From Portunus trituberculatus (lineage: Eukaryota; Arthropoda; Malacostraca; Decapoda; Portunidae), in assembly GCF_017591435.1 (NCBI RefSeq), contig NC_059304.1:26237628-26301627 (forward strand): a stretch of 64,000 bases of DNA, read 5' to 3'. The notes below the pieces were generated by a model that saw only the letters and a program-made list of their open reading frames with translations, had not been told where the DNA came from and did no database searches. This document shows positions 1 to 9,725 of the stretch, piece by piece; the stretch's first letter is position 1; each line of letters begins with the position of its first letter. The position numbers and the translations under genes were made by a program.

Positions 1-2183
1 GAGGCCTTCGCTAATCACCACCATCAAGTAACAGTCTTTTTGACCTGGAGAAGGCCTACGACACGGCTTGGTGTCATGGCATTTTACAGTCTTTGTTTAA
101 TTTTGGCCTTCGTGGCCACCTTCCTTTTTTATCCAGCAGTTTTTATCCAGACGTTTTTACGGGTTCGAGTGGGAGTGTTCTCTCTGAGGCTACTGCTCTA
201 AATGATGGTGTCCACAGGAAGTATTCTTAGTGTTACATTATTTGCAGTCGCCATAAATGGTGTGATAGATACTCTCCAGATGGCATTCACAGCTCCTTAT
301 ATGTTGATGATTTATGTATTTCTTTTGCTGCTGCTAGGATGTCACTGATTGAGCGCAAGCTCCAACTGGCGATCAATAGGGTGTCCAGTTGAGCCAACAT
401 GAACGGTTTTCGATTCTCCACCTCGAAGACCGTAGCTATGCACTTTTGTCGCAACCGTGGTGTCCATCCAGACCCTGATTTATACCTCGCCAATAGACGC
501 CTCTCATGCGTGGAGGCGACTCGATATCTTGGCCTTTATTTGACAACCGTCTCACCTGGGTTCCCCATTTCCGTTCTCTTAAGGCGTCTTGTCGGCAGGC
601 ATTATCCCTTCTTCGGGTTTTAAGTCACACCTCTTGGGGTGCGGACAGGGACACGTTGCTGCTGCTTCACCGTACACTCATACTTCCAAAGCTGGAATAC
701 GGCTGTGAGATCTACTCATCCGCAACGGATGCACGACTACGCACGCTTGACCCCGTGCATCATGCTGGGGTCCGCTTGGCTACGGGTGCATTTCGGACAT
801 CTCCAATACCTAGCCTTCTAGTGGATGCTGGTTTCTGGCCGCTCGACCTCCGGCGCCAGTCTTCGATGCTCCGGTGTTGGTTTCGCACCCACCGTCTTCC
901 TGATTCTGTCCTCTGCGTGTCAATGTTGCGGGACTCGCGTTCGCAGGCGTATGTCACTCGACCGAGTCTCCCTAAACCTTTTGGCCTTCGAGTTGCAAAT
1001 CTCATGGCAGAGTTATCTATCGACCCCACTCCTGTCCTCTCTTTCCGGCTCCCCGAGTTGGTTATTGGCAGCTTCCTGTTACCTCATTATGCCCTCCTGC
1101 CATGGATGGCAAGAAGGATTTTCTGCCAGCTCTGTCCCACACACGGTTTTAGAACACTTTTTATCCATTCTGATGATATCCTGTTTTTACTGATGGTTCC
1201 AAATCCGACGCAGGCGTTGGGTTTAGTGTGGTTTTCCTCTTTTATCGGTGTGGCAGCCTTCCTTCAGTGGCATCCGTCTTACTGCGGAGCTGTCTGCCAT
1301 AGTCCTAGCTTTACAGATAATTTTACTCTCCCGGTTTCGTCTTTTACAATTTTTAGTGACTGTCGCAGTGCTCTTACTTCTCTCTCTTGCACTATATCCT
1401 TTAACCCTTTGGTTTTATCAGCCCTGGAGTGGCTATATCTTCTTACACAACGAGGATATCGTGTTGGGTTCTGTTGGGTCCCTGGTCACGTTGGTGTTCC
1501 AGGGAATGAACACGCAGATCGCCTCGCTAAAGAGGCAGCAAGTCGCGCTCCATCTCCTGCCCCTGTTCCGTTTCGAGATGTATTTCCTCTATTCGTGTGG
1601 CGGTTGCAGCATTTGGCAGAGGAGATGGCTAACGGGGTCGCAACCTCGAAAATGGAGAGATCACTACTTCCACTATCCTCAGTGGACATACTCCCATGTC
1701 CGGGATCACCGTGCACAGACTTTATTGGCGCGACTGCGTATAGGTCACACGTACCTTACACAAAGGTACCTGTTGACCAGGGACCCTCAACCTTACTGTG
1801 ATGACTGCCTGGTGCCGCTCACCGTGCGGCACCTGCTGGTGGAGTGCCCTAGTTTGATTGAGTTACACCGCTACCTCTACCGCTGTCGCGGTAGAGATAG
1901 CGGTGTCTATTATATCTCAAAGGTCCTTGGACCAGAGTGCCTGGCCCAGGGCCATGACGTTTTAGGTTTTTGGGAGAAGCTGGCTTCTCCCAAATTTATT
2001 ATTTTATTTCATTATTTTATTTTGTTTTAATTTTTATTTTTGTATTGTTTTTTTAGTTTTTTAATATTGTATTGTTTTTAACAGTTTTTATATGTTTTTA
2101 TAACTACTTGTTTTTTTTTTTGAAGCGGCGCCACATGACCTTAGCCGTTGCGGCGCCTTATATAAAATCCATCCATCCATCCA
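1..2183 (+). mobile_element. I-clade-like LINE, 3' half (RT and RNase H), truncated by window start
   Basis: This is the 3' part of a non-LTR retrotransposon. The reverse transcriptase is visible from the first bases: an E-K-A-Y-D type motif near 50-65 and the catalytic Y-V-D-D motif near 301-312, then a long open stretch (about 506-1150). An RNase H domain follows, with T-D-G-S near 1189-1200, E-L-S-A near 1285, the S-D-C motif near 1360 and WVPGHVGVPGNEHADRLAKE near 1468-1530. These motifs lie in more than one frame, so the copy is frameshifted (around 500-530, 1185 and 1350) and not functional. A C-x2-C...H-x4-C knuckle near 1795-1850 is typical of the C terminus. The element ends in a GC-rich inverted repeat (2127-2158) and a short ATCC repeat (about 2166-2183). 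An RNase H after the RT points to the I group; the exact clade is not proven. Confidence 0.85.
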
Positions 2184-3096
2184 TGGGCTGAAGAGGAGGA
2201 TGGTGGGGCAGATGGCAAGGCCCCAAATGTTGGGAGCGGTGACAGGTAAGGTGCCCAGTGAGGTGCATCTTCTGGGCCTTGAACGTCGGCGTGTGGAGCG
2301 TTATACACCTGAACCTGACCTGTGCCGCCACTGTAGTCGCTGGGGACACAAGGAGTGGCGCTGCCAGTCTGCCCCTCGCTGCAGGTACTGTGCTGGCCCC
2401 CATAAGTCAGCACAGTGCCTGGATAAGATCAAGGAGGGCACCAAAATCCCTCCTCGCTGCTGCAATTGTAGGGGTGACCACAACGCCCACTCCACCCTCT
2501 GCACTGTCAGGCCTCGGCCCTAAAGGGAGCCTGCCACGGATGAGGTGAGTCGGCCCAGGCTTGTGTTCTGCCAGGCTCCACCACCCCAGACCAACGCCTG
2601 GGCGACAAAGCCTTCTTCTGGCCGCTGCCCTCACCTGTCCCAGCCTTCCTGACCGCTGGCACTTCAACCACATGCCGTGTTACCTTTGCTGCAGCACACT
2701 GCTATAGTGCCCCCTGTGCCTCTAAACACAGTGTCCCAGGCAGGCATCACTCAGGAACTGCCTGGCACCGACGCAACCCAGCAGCTAATGGCAGTGGTGA
2801 GTGCACTAGCCGCCAAAGTGGACAATCTGACTGCAACAGTCTCTGGTCTTAGTACCGAGTTTGCTGCCTTCAAGAACCAGCAGCACACAGTATGCAGTGA
2901 GACCTCCACTGTGGCCCCAATCCCATCCCTAGCCAGCGGTGCTCAACAGGGCCAAGGAGAGAGTGCCGTGTGTCAGCATAGCCTGTGCGACCCACCCACG
3001 AAAAAGGACAAGGCCGCAGGGCAATGTGCAACTGGTGCTGCACCCACACCGAGGATAGATACACCCGTCAAGCCAGTCAAGGGAGCCACACGACAA
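2184..3096 (+). pseudogene. LINE ORF1 fragment with three CCHC zinc knuckles
   Basis: A 107-codon open stretch (2200-2523) contains three retroviral-type knuckles: C-x2-C-x4-H-x4-C at residues 42-55, C-x2-C-x3-H-x4-C at 61-73, and a third C-x2-C-x3-H-type motif at 87-101. Tandem knuckles at the end of ORF1 are usual in I, Jockey and R1-type LINEs, where ORF1 protein binds the RNA. A second open stretch from 2677 has hydrophobic heptads (about 2790-2880) that suggest a coiled coil, followed by Pro/Thr-rich low-complexity sequence. The reading is cut at 3096 by the left LTR of the gypsy element. It may belong to the same element as the RT fragment at 9726-11120, but no endonuclease domain joins them. 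Confidence 0.65.
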
Positions 3097-3759
3097 TGTT
3101 ACGGCCCGCCCGTAACATACATTACTACCATCACCTCCTCCGCTTGTTACCTCGTTCGCCACCTCTCCGCCTCCCCTTCCACGTCACCGTCTCGTGAACC
3201 TTCCACGCCACCGTTTCATGAACCCTCCACGTCACCGTTTCATGAAGCCCCGCTACTGTCCCGAAGTTGGATTCACGCGGCCCCTTTCGACTCAACCGAA
3301 AGTGTTGAGCCAGCTCTTAGCTTTCTGGAATGCAAGTTGAGATCCAAGCCTCAACCAGTGAACACAACGCCTCTTGGGTCTACCGTGGGATCAACCATCA
3401 CCCAGCATTTCACCACTGCGACACCGCATAAGTATCACTTCCCCTCGTCCGTGTTTTCCACATTGCCTCTATATAGGATTAGGATTATTGTTAGGTATTA
3501 AGTTGGGTTCTTTATTGTTGTATTTATTACTGTGTTATATGTATATGTGTATGTCATTTTCCTGTGTTTCATGTTATATATCTGTGTTTCATGTTTCTTG
3601 TTATATATGTGTCAATTTCATTATGGGTTATTAAAATAGCTTTTTAAAGTGACCCCTTTGCATTTCCTCACCAGTTGAACCTGCAGTGTTTTTTTTTTTT
3701 TGTTATTGTTCACCGGCTCCCCGATGCCAATCTTACCAGTTTAACCGGTGAACGTAACA
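3097..3759 (+). repeat. 5' LTR of the gypsy element
   Basis: The LTR begins TGTTACGG and ends CGTAACA, giving TG...CA ends with a short inverted repeat. The first 21 bases also form a hairpin, with 8-bp arms TGTTACGG and CCGTAACA around a 5-base loop. A TATA-like CTATATAGG at about 3469 and an ATTAAA poly(A)-like signal at about 3631 fit the U3-R-U5 layout. Tandem degenerate repeats of a TTCATGAACC-type unit lie at about 3165-3245. Confidence 0.9.
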
Positions 3760-3760
3760 A

Positions 3761-3777
3761 TTGGCGACCGTGACAGG
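3761..3777 (+). promoter_or_regulatory. Putative primer binding site
   Basis: One base after the 5' LTR is a TGGCGACCGTGACAGGA stretch. The leading TGG is what the CCA 3' end of a tRNA primer would pair with. The complementary strand contains CTGTCAC, which equals the anticodon loop of tRNA-Asp(GTC); whether this reflects an internal-tRNA primer or chance cannot be decided here. Confidence 0.6.
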
Positions 3778-4421
3778 ACCATTATAACCCATGTTCAGTG
3801 TTCCATTTTTCCAGTGACTTTTTTCTGTGATTACTTGTGTTTCTGTGGTGTTGTGACTTTGATGTGTTTTTTCTGTGACTTACTCTGCGTGTGGTTTAAA
3901 TTTACCTTTGTGCGATCAAGTGGCTCCTTTTGGGTTAAACGTGCTTCGTGACTTTCATTGGTATCGCATAGCAGTGGTAGAGCAGGAAACCAGGTAGAAA
4001 GGCGTGTTCACCGATAGCACTTATCTCTATTTTTGCACATAGGCAGGTGTGTAATAAGTGTTATCCAAGTGTTGGGATCATCATATGTTCATGCGAACCC
4101 TCAATCCCTCACTTCGCGGATCATTTTTCTCGCTAGTTAGAATCGGCCATTTTAACTAGTCTCTCAGACTAATCCGCCTCCTTATCAATAACAAGTCTCA
4201 GTACAATTCGCTCCTCACTCTCAAGTCTCGTAACTAGAGTAATCCGGATCCCTCTTAATGCCGTAACTCTCTAGTTTACCCCTCATTAGTGATTGTACTC
4301 ATAAGTGTTTACTTAAGTATAATCTAGGTAATTTCAAGGTTGCCTTTATTATCACTCTGCCAAGTTCCTCACTTAAGTAATTCGCTTATCATTTTTTTTT
4401 GTGGTTTAACATCTATTTAAT

Positions 4422-5359
4422 ATGGCTTCCGCTCAGTTTAACGTTGAAGATTTTTGTGCCGACCCTTCTCTGGAACAACTTAAAGATGCTAATATCAAGA
4501 AGGACCAATGGAAGACCATCGCTAAACATTTTGATGTTCCCATCACGTCTCAGATGACTAAAGAGGTCATTAAGAATGTAGTTGTTGAACATCTAGTGCA
4601 AGAAGGTCAGTTGCTAGGAAATGCCATAGAAGAGTTAACTCCCATGTCAGCCTCTACGAGGACTATAATACACAGTCCCCAGGAAGAACAGGATAAGAGT
4701 AGGATAAGTCAATGGGAAATTGAGAAGCTTAAACTAGAATACCGGATGCATGAAAAACAAATGCAACTACAGGCAGAAAAAGAAGCAGAAATGCAACTAC
4801 AGGAAAAAAATGAAGAGAGAGAATTTCAGTTACAACTTAGAAGGCAGGAGAAAGAGTTAGAAATTCAGGAGTTAGCCCTACGAAATGACGCTAAGTTTAG
4901 AGGGAAGAAATAGATATAAAGAAACAGTTAGCAAGCTTTAATCCTGCTACAGCTGCTCCGCTAGTTCCCCCTTTTGATGAATCTGATGTTGACGGGTCAT
5001 TTCGCGCTTTTGAGAGCATTGCTAATAGGAATAAATGGCCCAAGGATCAGTGGGTGTCTCTCCTTGTCCCTAAGCTAGTAGGAAAAGCTTATAGGGTATA
5101 CAACGGCCTTAGTGATGAGGTAGAATATGAAGAGATCAAAGGTAACATTCTAGACGCCTACTCTATCACTTCTGATGGATACAGACAACAGTTTCGAAAG
5201 TATGTGAAACCAGAGTCTCACACCTATGTTGAATTTGCTAGTGAGAAACTAAGACAATTTAAGAAATGGTTAGCCGCCCTTAACATTACCACCTTTTCGG
5301 AGTTGCTCAATCTAATGGTCCTGGAAGAATGGAAGAACAAGTTACCTTTAATATTCTGA
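4422..5359 (+). pseudogene. Gag (capsid) region of the gypsy element
   Basis: Gag packages the element RNA into cytoplasmic particles. The first frame (4422-4913, 163 codons) starts MASAQFNVEDF and has an N-terminal helical part followed by a long charged Glu/Gln/Lys-rich coiled coil (about residues 95-160). It stops at 4911. The capsid-like part continues in another frame from about 4914 through 5359, with F-x-x-Y and W-x-x-x-L patterns usual for retrotransposon Gag. The frame change near 4905-4915 and the stop at 5357 break the protein. Assignment rests on position between LTR and knuckle plus general Gag character. Confidence 0.75.
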
Positions 5360-5390
5360 GGCATGTGGAAGAACGGGAGAGAGTGATCTT

Positions 5391-6110
5391 ATGTCTGCCG
5401 CTAAAGTGGCTGATGCGTTTGCTTTGTTGATGGGATCCCTGGGTAGTAGAGGTCGTGGTTCACTATCTAATGTTAGGTCCTCCTTTGGGGAAGGTTTTGG
5501 GGGCGCGGGTGGTAAGCCGACCGGATTCTCGCCAAATGCATATAATTCCCCCTGGTGTACATACTGTAAGAAGCCAGGTCACACGATCCAGAAATGTAGA
5601 CACCCAAATTGCAAGGGTTCTCAACGTCAACTTTCTTTTGTGGCCCCTAAACCTAACACATTTGAGAACAAGAAACCAGTGGCCCTAGCTAACCCTGTCA
5701 ACTCTCCTCTAGAACTTTATGACTCGTACATGTATCAAGGTAAAGTGTCCCTGACTGATGGTAAAGACAAGGCAATAAATATCAAGGTTCTGCGTGATAC
5801 AGGTGCTGCCCAATCCATCTTAAGGGAAGATGTCATCCCTAACATCAAACAGGCTTTCACTGGGAGAAGGTGATCCTTACAGGTCTCGAATCACAGCTCT
5901 CCTATCCTTTGGCTAATATTAGCTTACAGTGCCCGTTCATTTCAGGAGAGGTTGAGGTAGCCATTAAACCTGGTGAACTGCCAGTACCGGGGTACATCTT
6001 GTACTGGGTAATGATCTTGCGGGTAACTTGGCTGTTCCAAACTTAATTGTTCTTGATTCTCCCTTAACAGAAAGTCCCACTAAGACCCTGGACGAAACAT
6101 CCCTCACTTC
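5391..6110 (+). pseudogene. Nucleocapsid zinc knuckle and aspartic protease of the gypsy element
   Basis: A CCHC knuckle CTYCKKPGHTIQKC (C-x2-C-x4-H-x4-C) sits at about 5557-5600 and would bind the element RNA. About 60 codons later comes the protease active-site motif LRDTGAAQSIL, with D-T-G at 5795-5803. The frame runs 5391-5873 and then breaks. The remainder of the protease, including a V-L-G-N-D-L flap-end type motif near 6000-6020, is in a second frame after a run of G at about 5990. The protease would process Gag and Pol; the breaks mean this copy would not make it in one piece. Confidence 0.8.
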
Positions 6111-6116
6111 TTCCCA

Positions 6117-7480
6117 GTGTGTGCAGTCACCAGGTCTCAGTCCAAGTCCCCTGCCCTTTCATCACCTCCTCCACCAATGATTGCCTCTACTGACAACTTG
6201 TACAATAACATCATTTCAAAGGAGAATTTGATTAATGCTCAGGAACAGGATCTCACTTTGGCTAAGATCAGACATGTTGCCAGTGAGACAAAGGATATGT
6301 CTAAATTGCCTTGTTTTTATTATCAGGAAGGAGTCCTGATGCGTGCCTACAGACCTCCTGAACTGAAACAACTAGACACCTGGTCAGAAACACATCAAGT
6401 TGTCATCCCTTGTCTGTAAGACCAGCCATTATAGAACTAGCTCATGATGGATTGTCAGGTCATCTAGGCATCCAAAAACCTACAAGAAGGCTCTTCAACA
6501 TTTTTTTGGCCAGGAATGAAAAAGGATGTGTCACACTATGTAAAAACATGTCACATATGTCAAATTGTGGGTAAGCCTAACGAACGCCTTGTGCCAGCTC
6601 CTCTGACGCCTATTCCAGTTCAGACGGAGCCCTTCGAAAAGATCATTCTAGACTGCGTAGGGCCCTTACCCAAAACCAAACGAGGGAATCAGTATTTGTT
6701 AACCCTCATGGATCCCACTACCAGGTACCCTGAAGCATTCCCTCTTAAGAACATCACATCAAAGACCATTGTAAAACATCTAATACATTTTTCACCTCGG
6801 TAGGAATTCCAAAACAAATTCAGTCTGACAAGGGTAGCAATTTCACTAGCCATTTTTCCAACAGATAGTGAATGAGCTAAACATCGACCATGTTACCTCC
6901 TCGGCTTACCACCCCAATCCCAAGGCTGTCTGGAGCGGTTTCACCAAACATTAAAATCCATGATGAAGAAGTATTGCTTGGAGCATCAAGGAGACTGGGA
7001 TGAAAGTATTTCTTTCCTTCTCTTCGCTTTAAGAGAATCTCCTCAAGATTCTTTAGGTTACTCCCTTTTGAATTACTCTATGGTAGACAGATCAGGGGGC
7101 CTCTCAAAATATTAAAGGATCAATGGTTTACTCAAAATACTCCTTCAAGCCCCAGTGTGTCTGACTACATCAGTAACCTTAAGAATAAAATCAGTGAAGT
7201 CAGATCTTTTGCTAAATCAAACTTCCTCAAATCTCAAACTAAAATGCAACAGAATTCTCTTCCCAAATCTGTCATGAGAAGTTTCAAACCAGGAGACAAG
7301 GTTTTACTTTTCTCCCACTCCAGGCAATGCTCTTCACAGTAAGTTCATGGGACCTTATGTTGTGGCTCAAAAACTAAGTCCATTAAATTATGTGGTCCAC
7401 ACTCCTGACCGTCGTAAGGATTCCCAACTAGTTCATATTAATCTAATGAAACCTTACCACTCCAGAGAACCAGAGGACGA
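6117..7480 (+). pseudogene. Integrase of the gypsy element, placed before RT
   Basis: The zinc-binding region has H-x5-H at about 6443-6463 and CHIC at about 6550-6561. The DDE core follows: D in ILDCVGPLP (about 6646-6672), D in QSDKGSNF (about 6820-6843), and the catalytic Glu near 6930. The core is broken by frameshifts near 6420, 6480-6500, 6790, 6860 and 6920. A C-terminal GPYVV region at 7347 onward matches the GPY/F module. Integrase inserts the cDNA into the host chromosome. Its location upstream of RT is the key oddity: most Ty3/gypsy elements carry it last. Confidence 0.85.
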
Positions 7481-9011
7481 CTTGTCTCGCACTGTACCTG
7501 TATGTCTGGTAGGGAAGGAGTCTGGTCCTGTGCCCCCCGAGGAAGAGTCCGACATCGAATTCCTCTTCTCGTCACCTAAAGGACGCCCCTCAAACAGCCA
7601 AATCATGTCCAACCTTGATGAGGTGTTTCTTTCCTTAACACCTTCACAACAGTCTGATCTTAAAAAGTTATTGCTAGACTTTTCTGAAATCACAGGTGAC
7701 CTTCCAGGAGTTTGTAATACTATCCAACATGACATAACATTAATATCTAATGACATCAAGCCTATAAGACAACCAGCCTATCGCATTTCACCCATTAAAA
7801 GAGACTTGATGAAAAAGAGGTAGACTATCTGCTCTGTCATCACCTTGCAGAACCTAGTATATCTCCTGGGCTTCTCCTGCCTGTTAACATCTAAGCCAGA
7901 TGGTAGTAGTCGATTTTGCACCGACTACAGGAAATTAAATAAAGTGACGGTGCCAGACTCCTACCCATTGCCCTTGATAGAGGACCTTATAGATAGTATA
8001 GGAGTAGCCAAATTTGTAACCACTATAGACTTACTTAAAGGTTACTACCAGATTCCCTCTCGGACGAGGCCCAAATAATATCCGCCTTCATCACCCCCTT
8101 CGGACTATACCAATACACAGTGATGCCCTTTGGCTTGTCTAATGCTCCCGCCACCTTCCAGAGGGCTATAAATTACATCACTCAGGACTTGGAGGGAACA
8201 TCTGCATATCTGGACGACCTGGTGGTGACTGCGGACGACTGGGCGACACATCTGACCCGTCTTCGGAGGCTGATGGGTCGGTTGCAGGAAGCCGGGCTTA
8301 CAATCAACCTGGCCAAGTCCACCTTCGGGAAGTCTACGGTGGTCTACCTGGGACATGTGGTGGGGAACGGCAAGGTTCACCCCAAGAGAGCTAACGTGGA
8401 GGCCATCCTTGGCTTCCCTGTCCCTACCACCAGGAAAGCTCTCATGAGGTTCTTGGGGATGGCTGGTTTCTACAGACGATTCTGTAGGAACTTCTCCACC
8501 CTGGCCGCCCCCCTGACGGACCTTATCAGCACTTCCGTCCCCTTCCACTGGACCCCGACCTGTGACCAAGCCTTCCAACACCTCAAGGCGTTTCTCTCCT
8601 CGGAACCAGTGGTCTGGACGCCGGATCACTCCCGCCCTTCCATCTACAAGTGGACGCGAGTGGAGTTGGAGTGGGTGCTGTCCTACTACAAACGGACCCT
8701 ACAAGCGGCATCCTCCATCCCATCGCCTATCACTCCGCCAAGCTGAAAAACATCAACTCAACTACTCCACCATCGAGAAGGAGGCTCTGGCACTCGTCCT
8801 GGCGCTCCAACGTTTTGAGTGCTATCTTCATCCTGGTCCTCAAACTACGAAGGTCTTCACCGATCACAATCCTCTGGCCTTCCTTCACGCCATGAAGAAC
8901 CGAAACCAACGCATTCTTAGGTGGGCCTTGTTAACTCAACCCTTCAACTTGAAGTCCACCATATCAAGGGGGTGGACAACATCATCGCCGACGCCTTATC
9001 AAGATCTCCCG
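7481..9011 (+). pseudogene. Reverse transcriptase and RNase H of the gypsy element
   Basis: RT blocks appear in order: a FCTDYRKLNK motif (about 7915-7944), a D-L-x-x-G-Y-Y-Q-I block (about 8029-8055), MPFGLSNAPATFQ (about 8123-8161) and the catalytic AYLDD (about 8205-8220). The thumb contains an MRFLGMAGFYRRFCRNFS block (about 8445-8500). RNase H follows, with D-A-S-G near 8650, E-K-E-A near 8776, T-D-H-N-P near 8860 and a final D-A-L-S-R near 8988. Frameshifts lie near 8056, 8639, 8747 and 8953, each in a mononucleotide run. Codon use becomes clearly more GC-rich after about 8055 than in the integrase part. The RT belongs to the Ty3/gypsy lineage by these motifs. Confidence 0.88.
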
Positions 9012-9046
9012 TCTCACCTCCTTCATGAGCCCATTACGGAGGTCTT

Positions 9047-9059
9047 AGGGGGGAGGAAA
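9047..9059 (+). promoter_or_regulatory. Polypurine tract
   Basis: AGGGGGGAGGAAA lies directly against the TG start of the 3' LTR. This is the position and composition needed to prime plus-strand DNA synthesis in an LTR retrotransposon. Confidence 0.85.
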
Positions 9060-9725
9060 TGTTACGGCCCGCCCGTAACATACATTACTACCATCACCTC
9101 CTCCGCTTGTTACCTCGTTCGCCACCTCTCCGCCTCCCTTCCACGTCACCGTCTCGTGAACCTTCCACGCCACCGTTTCATGAACCCTCCACGTCACCGT
9201 TTCATGAAGCCCGCTACTGTCCCGAAGTTGGATTCACGCGGCCCCTTTCGACTCAACCGAAAGTGTTGAGCCAGCTCTTGGCTTTCTGGAATGCAAGTTG
9301 AGATCCAAGCCTCAACCAGTGAACACAACGCCTCTTGGGTCTACCGTGGGATCAACCATCACCCAGCATTTCACCACTGCGACACCGCATAAGTATCACT
9401 TCCCCTCGTCCGTGTTTTCCACATTGCCTCTATATAGGATTAGGATTATTGTTAGGTATTAAGTTGGGTTCTTTATTGTTGTATTTATTACTGTGTTATA
9501 TGTATATGTGTATGTCATTTTCCTGTGTTTCATGTTATATATCTGTGTTTCATGTTTCTTGTTATATATGTGTCAATTTCATTATGGGTTATTAAAATAG
9601 CTTTTTAAAGTGCCCCCTTTGCATTTCCTCACCAGTTGAACCTGCAGTGTTTTTTTTTTTTTTTATTGTTATTGTTCACCGGCTCCCCGATGCCAATCTT
9701 ACCAGTTTAACCGGTGAACGTAACA
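9060..9725 (+). repeat. 3' LTR of the gypsy element
   Basis: It is nearly identical to the 5' LTR. I see about five differences: run-length changes in C runs near 9139 and 9211, a G for A near 9280, a C for A near 9613, and a longer T run near 9650. The same TATA-like and poly(A)-like signals are present. The element ends TAACA and is followed directly by LINE sequence. Confidence 0.9.

Larger units (their letters stand above)
3097..9725 (+). mobile_element. Ty3/gypsy LTR retrotransposon with integrase upstream of RT (Gmr1-like order)
   Basis: Two LTRs of about 665 bp bound a 5.3 kb internal region. Domains in order are Gag (4422-5359), zinc knuckle and aspartic protease (5391-6110), integrase (6117-7480), then RT and RNase H (7481-9011), followed by a polypurine tract. 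The RT is of Ty3/gypsy type, yet the integrase precedes it. An uninterrupted 158-codon frame at 7347-7823 contains both the integrase C-terminal GPY/F-like region and the start of the RT region, so the order is native and not a nested insertion. This layout is known from the Gmr1 group of gypsy-like elements. Several frameshifts break the coding region, so the copy is not autonomous as written. The LTRs differ at only a handful of sites, mostly run-length changes, which suggests a recent insertion. No matching target-site duplication is visible. Confidence 0.9.

Noticed and set aside
2141..2673. Minus-strand open frames opposite the zinc-knuckle sequence
   Set aside because: They are shadows of the knuckle frame; the CCHC spacing exists only on the + strand.
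8105..8629. 174-codon minus-strand open frame
   Set aside because: It is antisense to well-conserved RT motifs, so it is a shadow.
7640..9011. Second retroelement nested in the first, to explain integrase before RT
   Set aside because: The frame 7347-7823 carries the integrase end and the start of the RT region without a break, no LTR or target duplication lies between, and one LTR pair bounds the whole.
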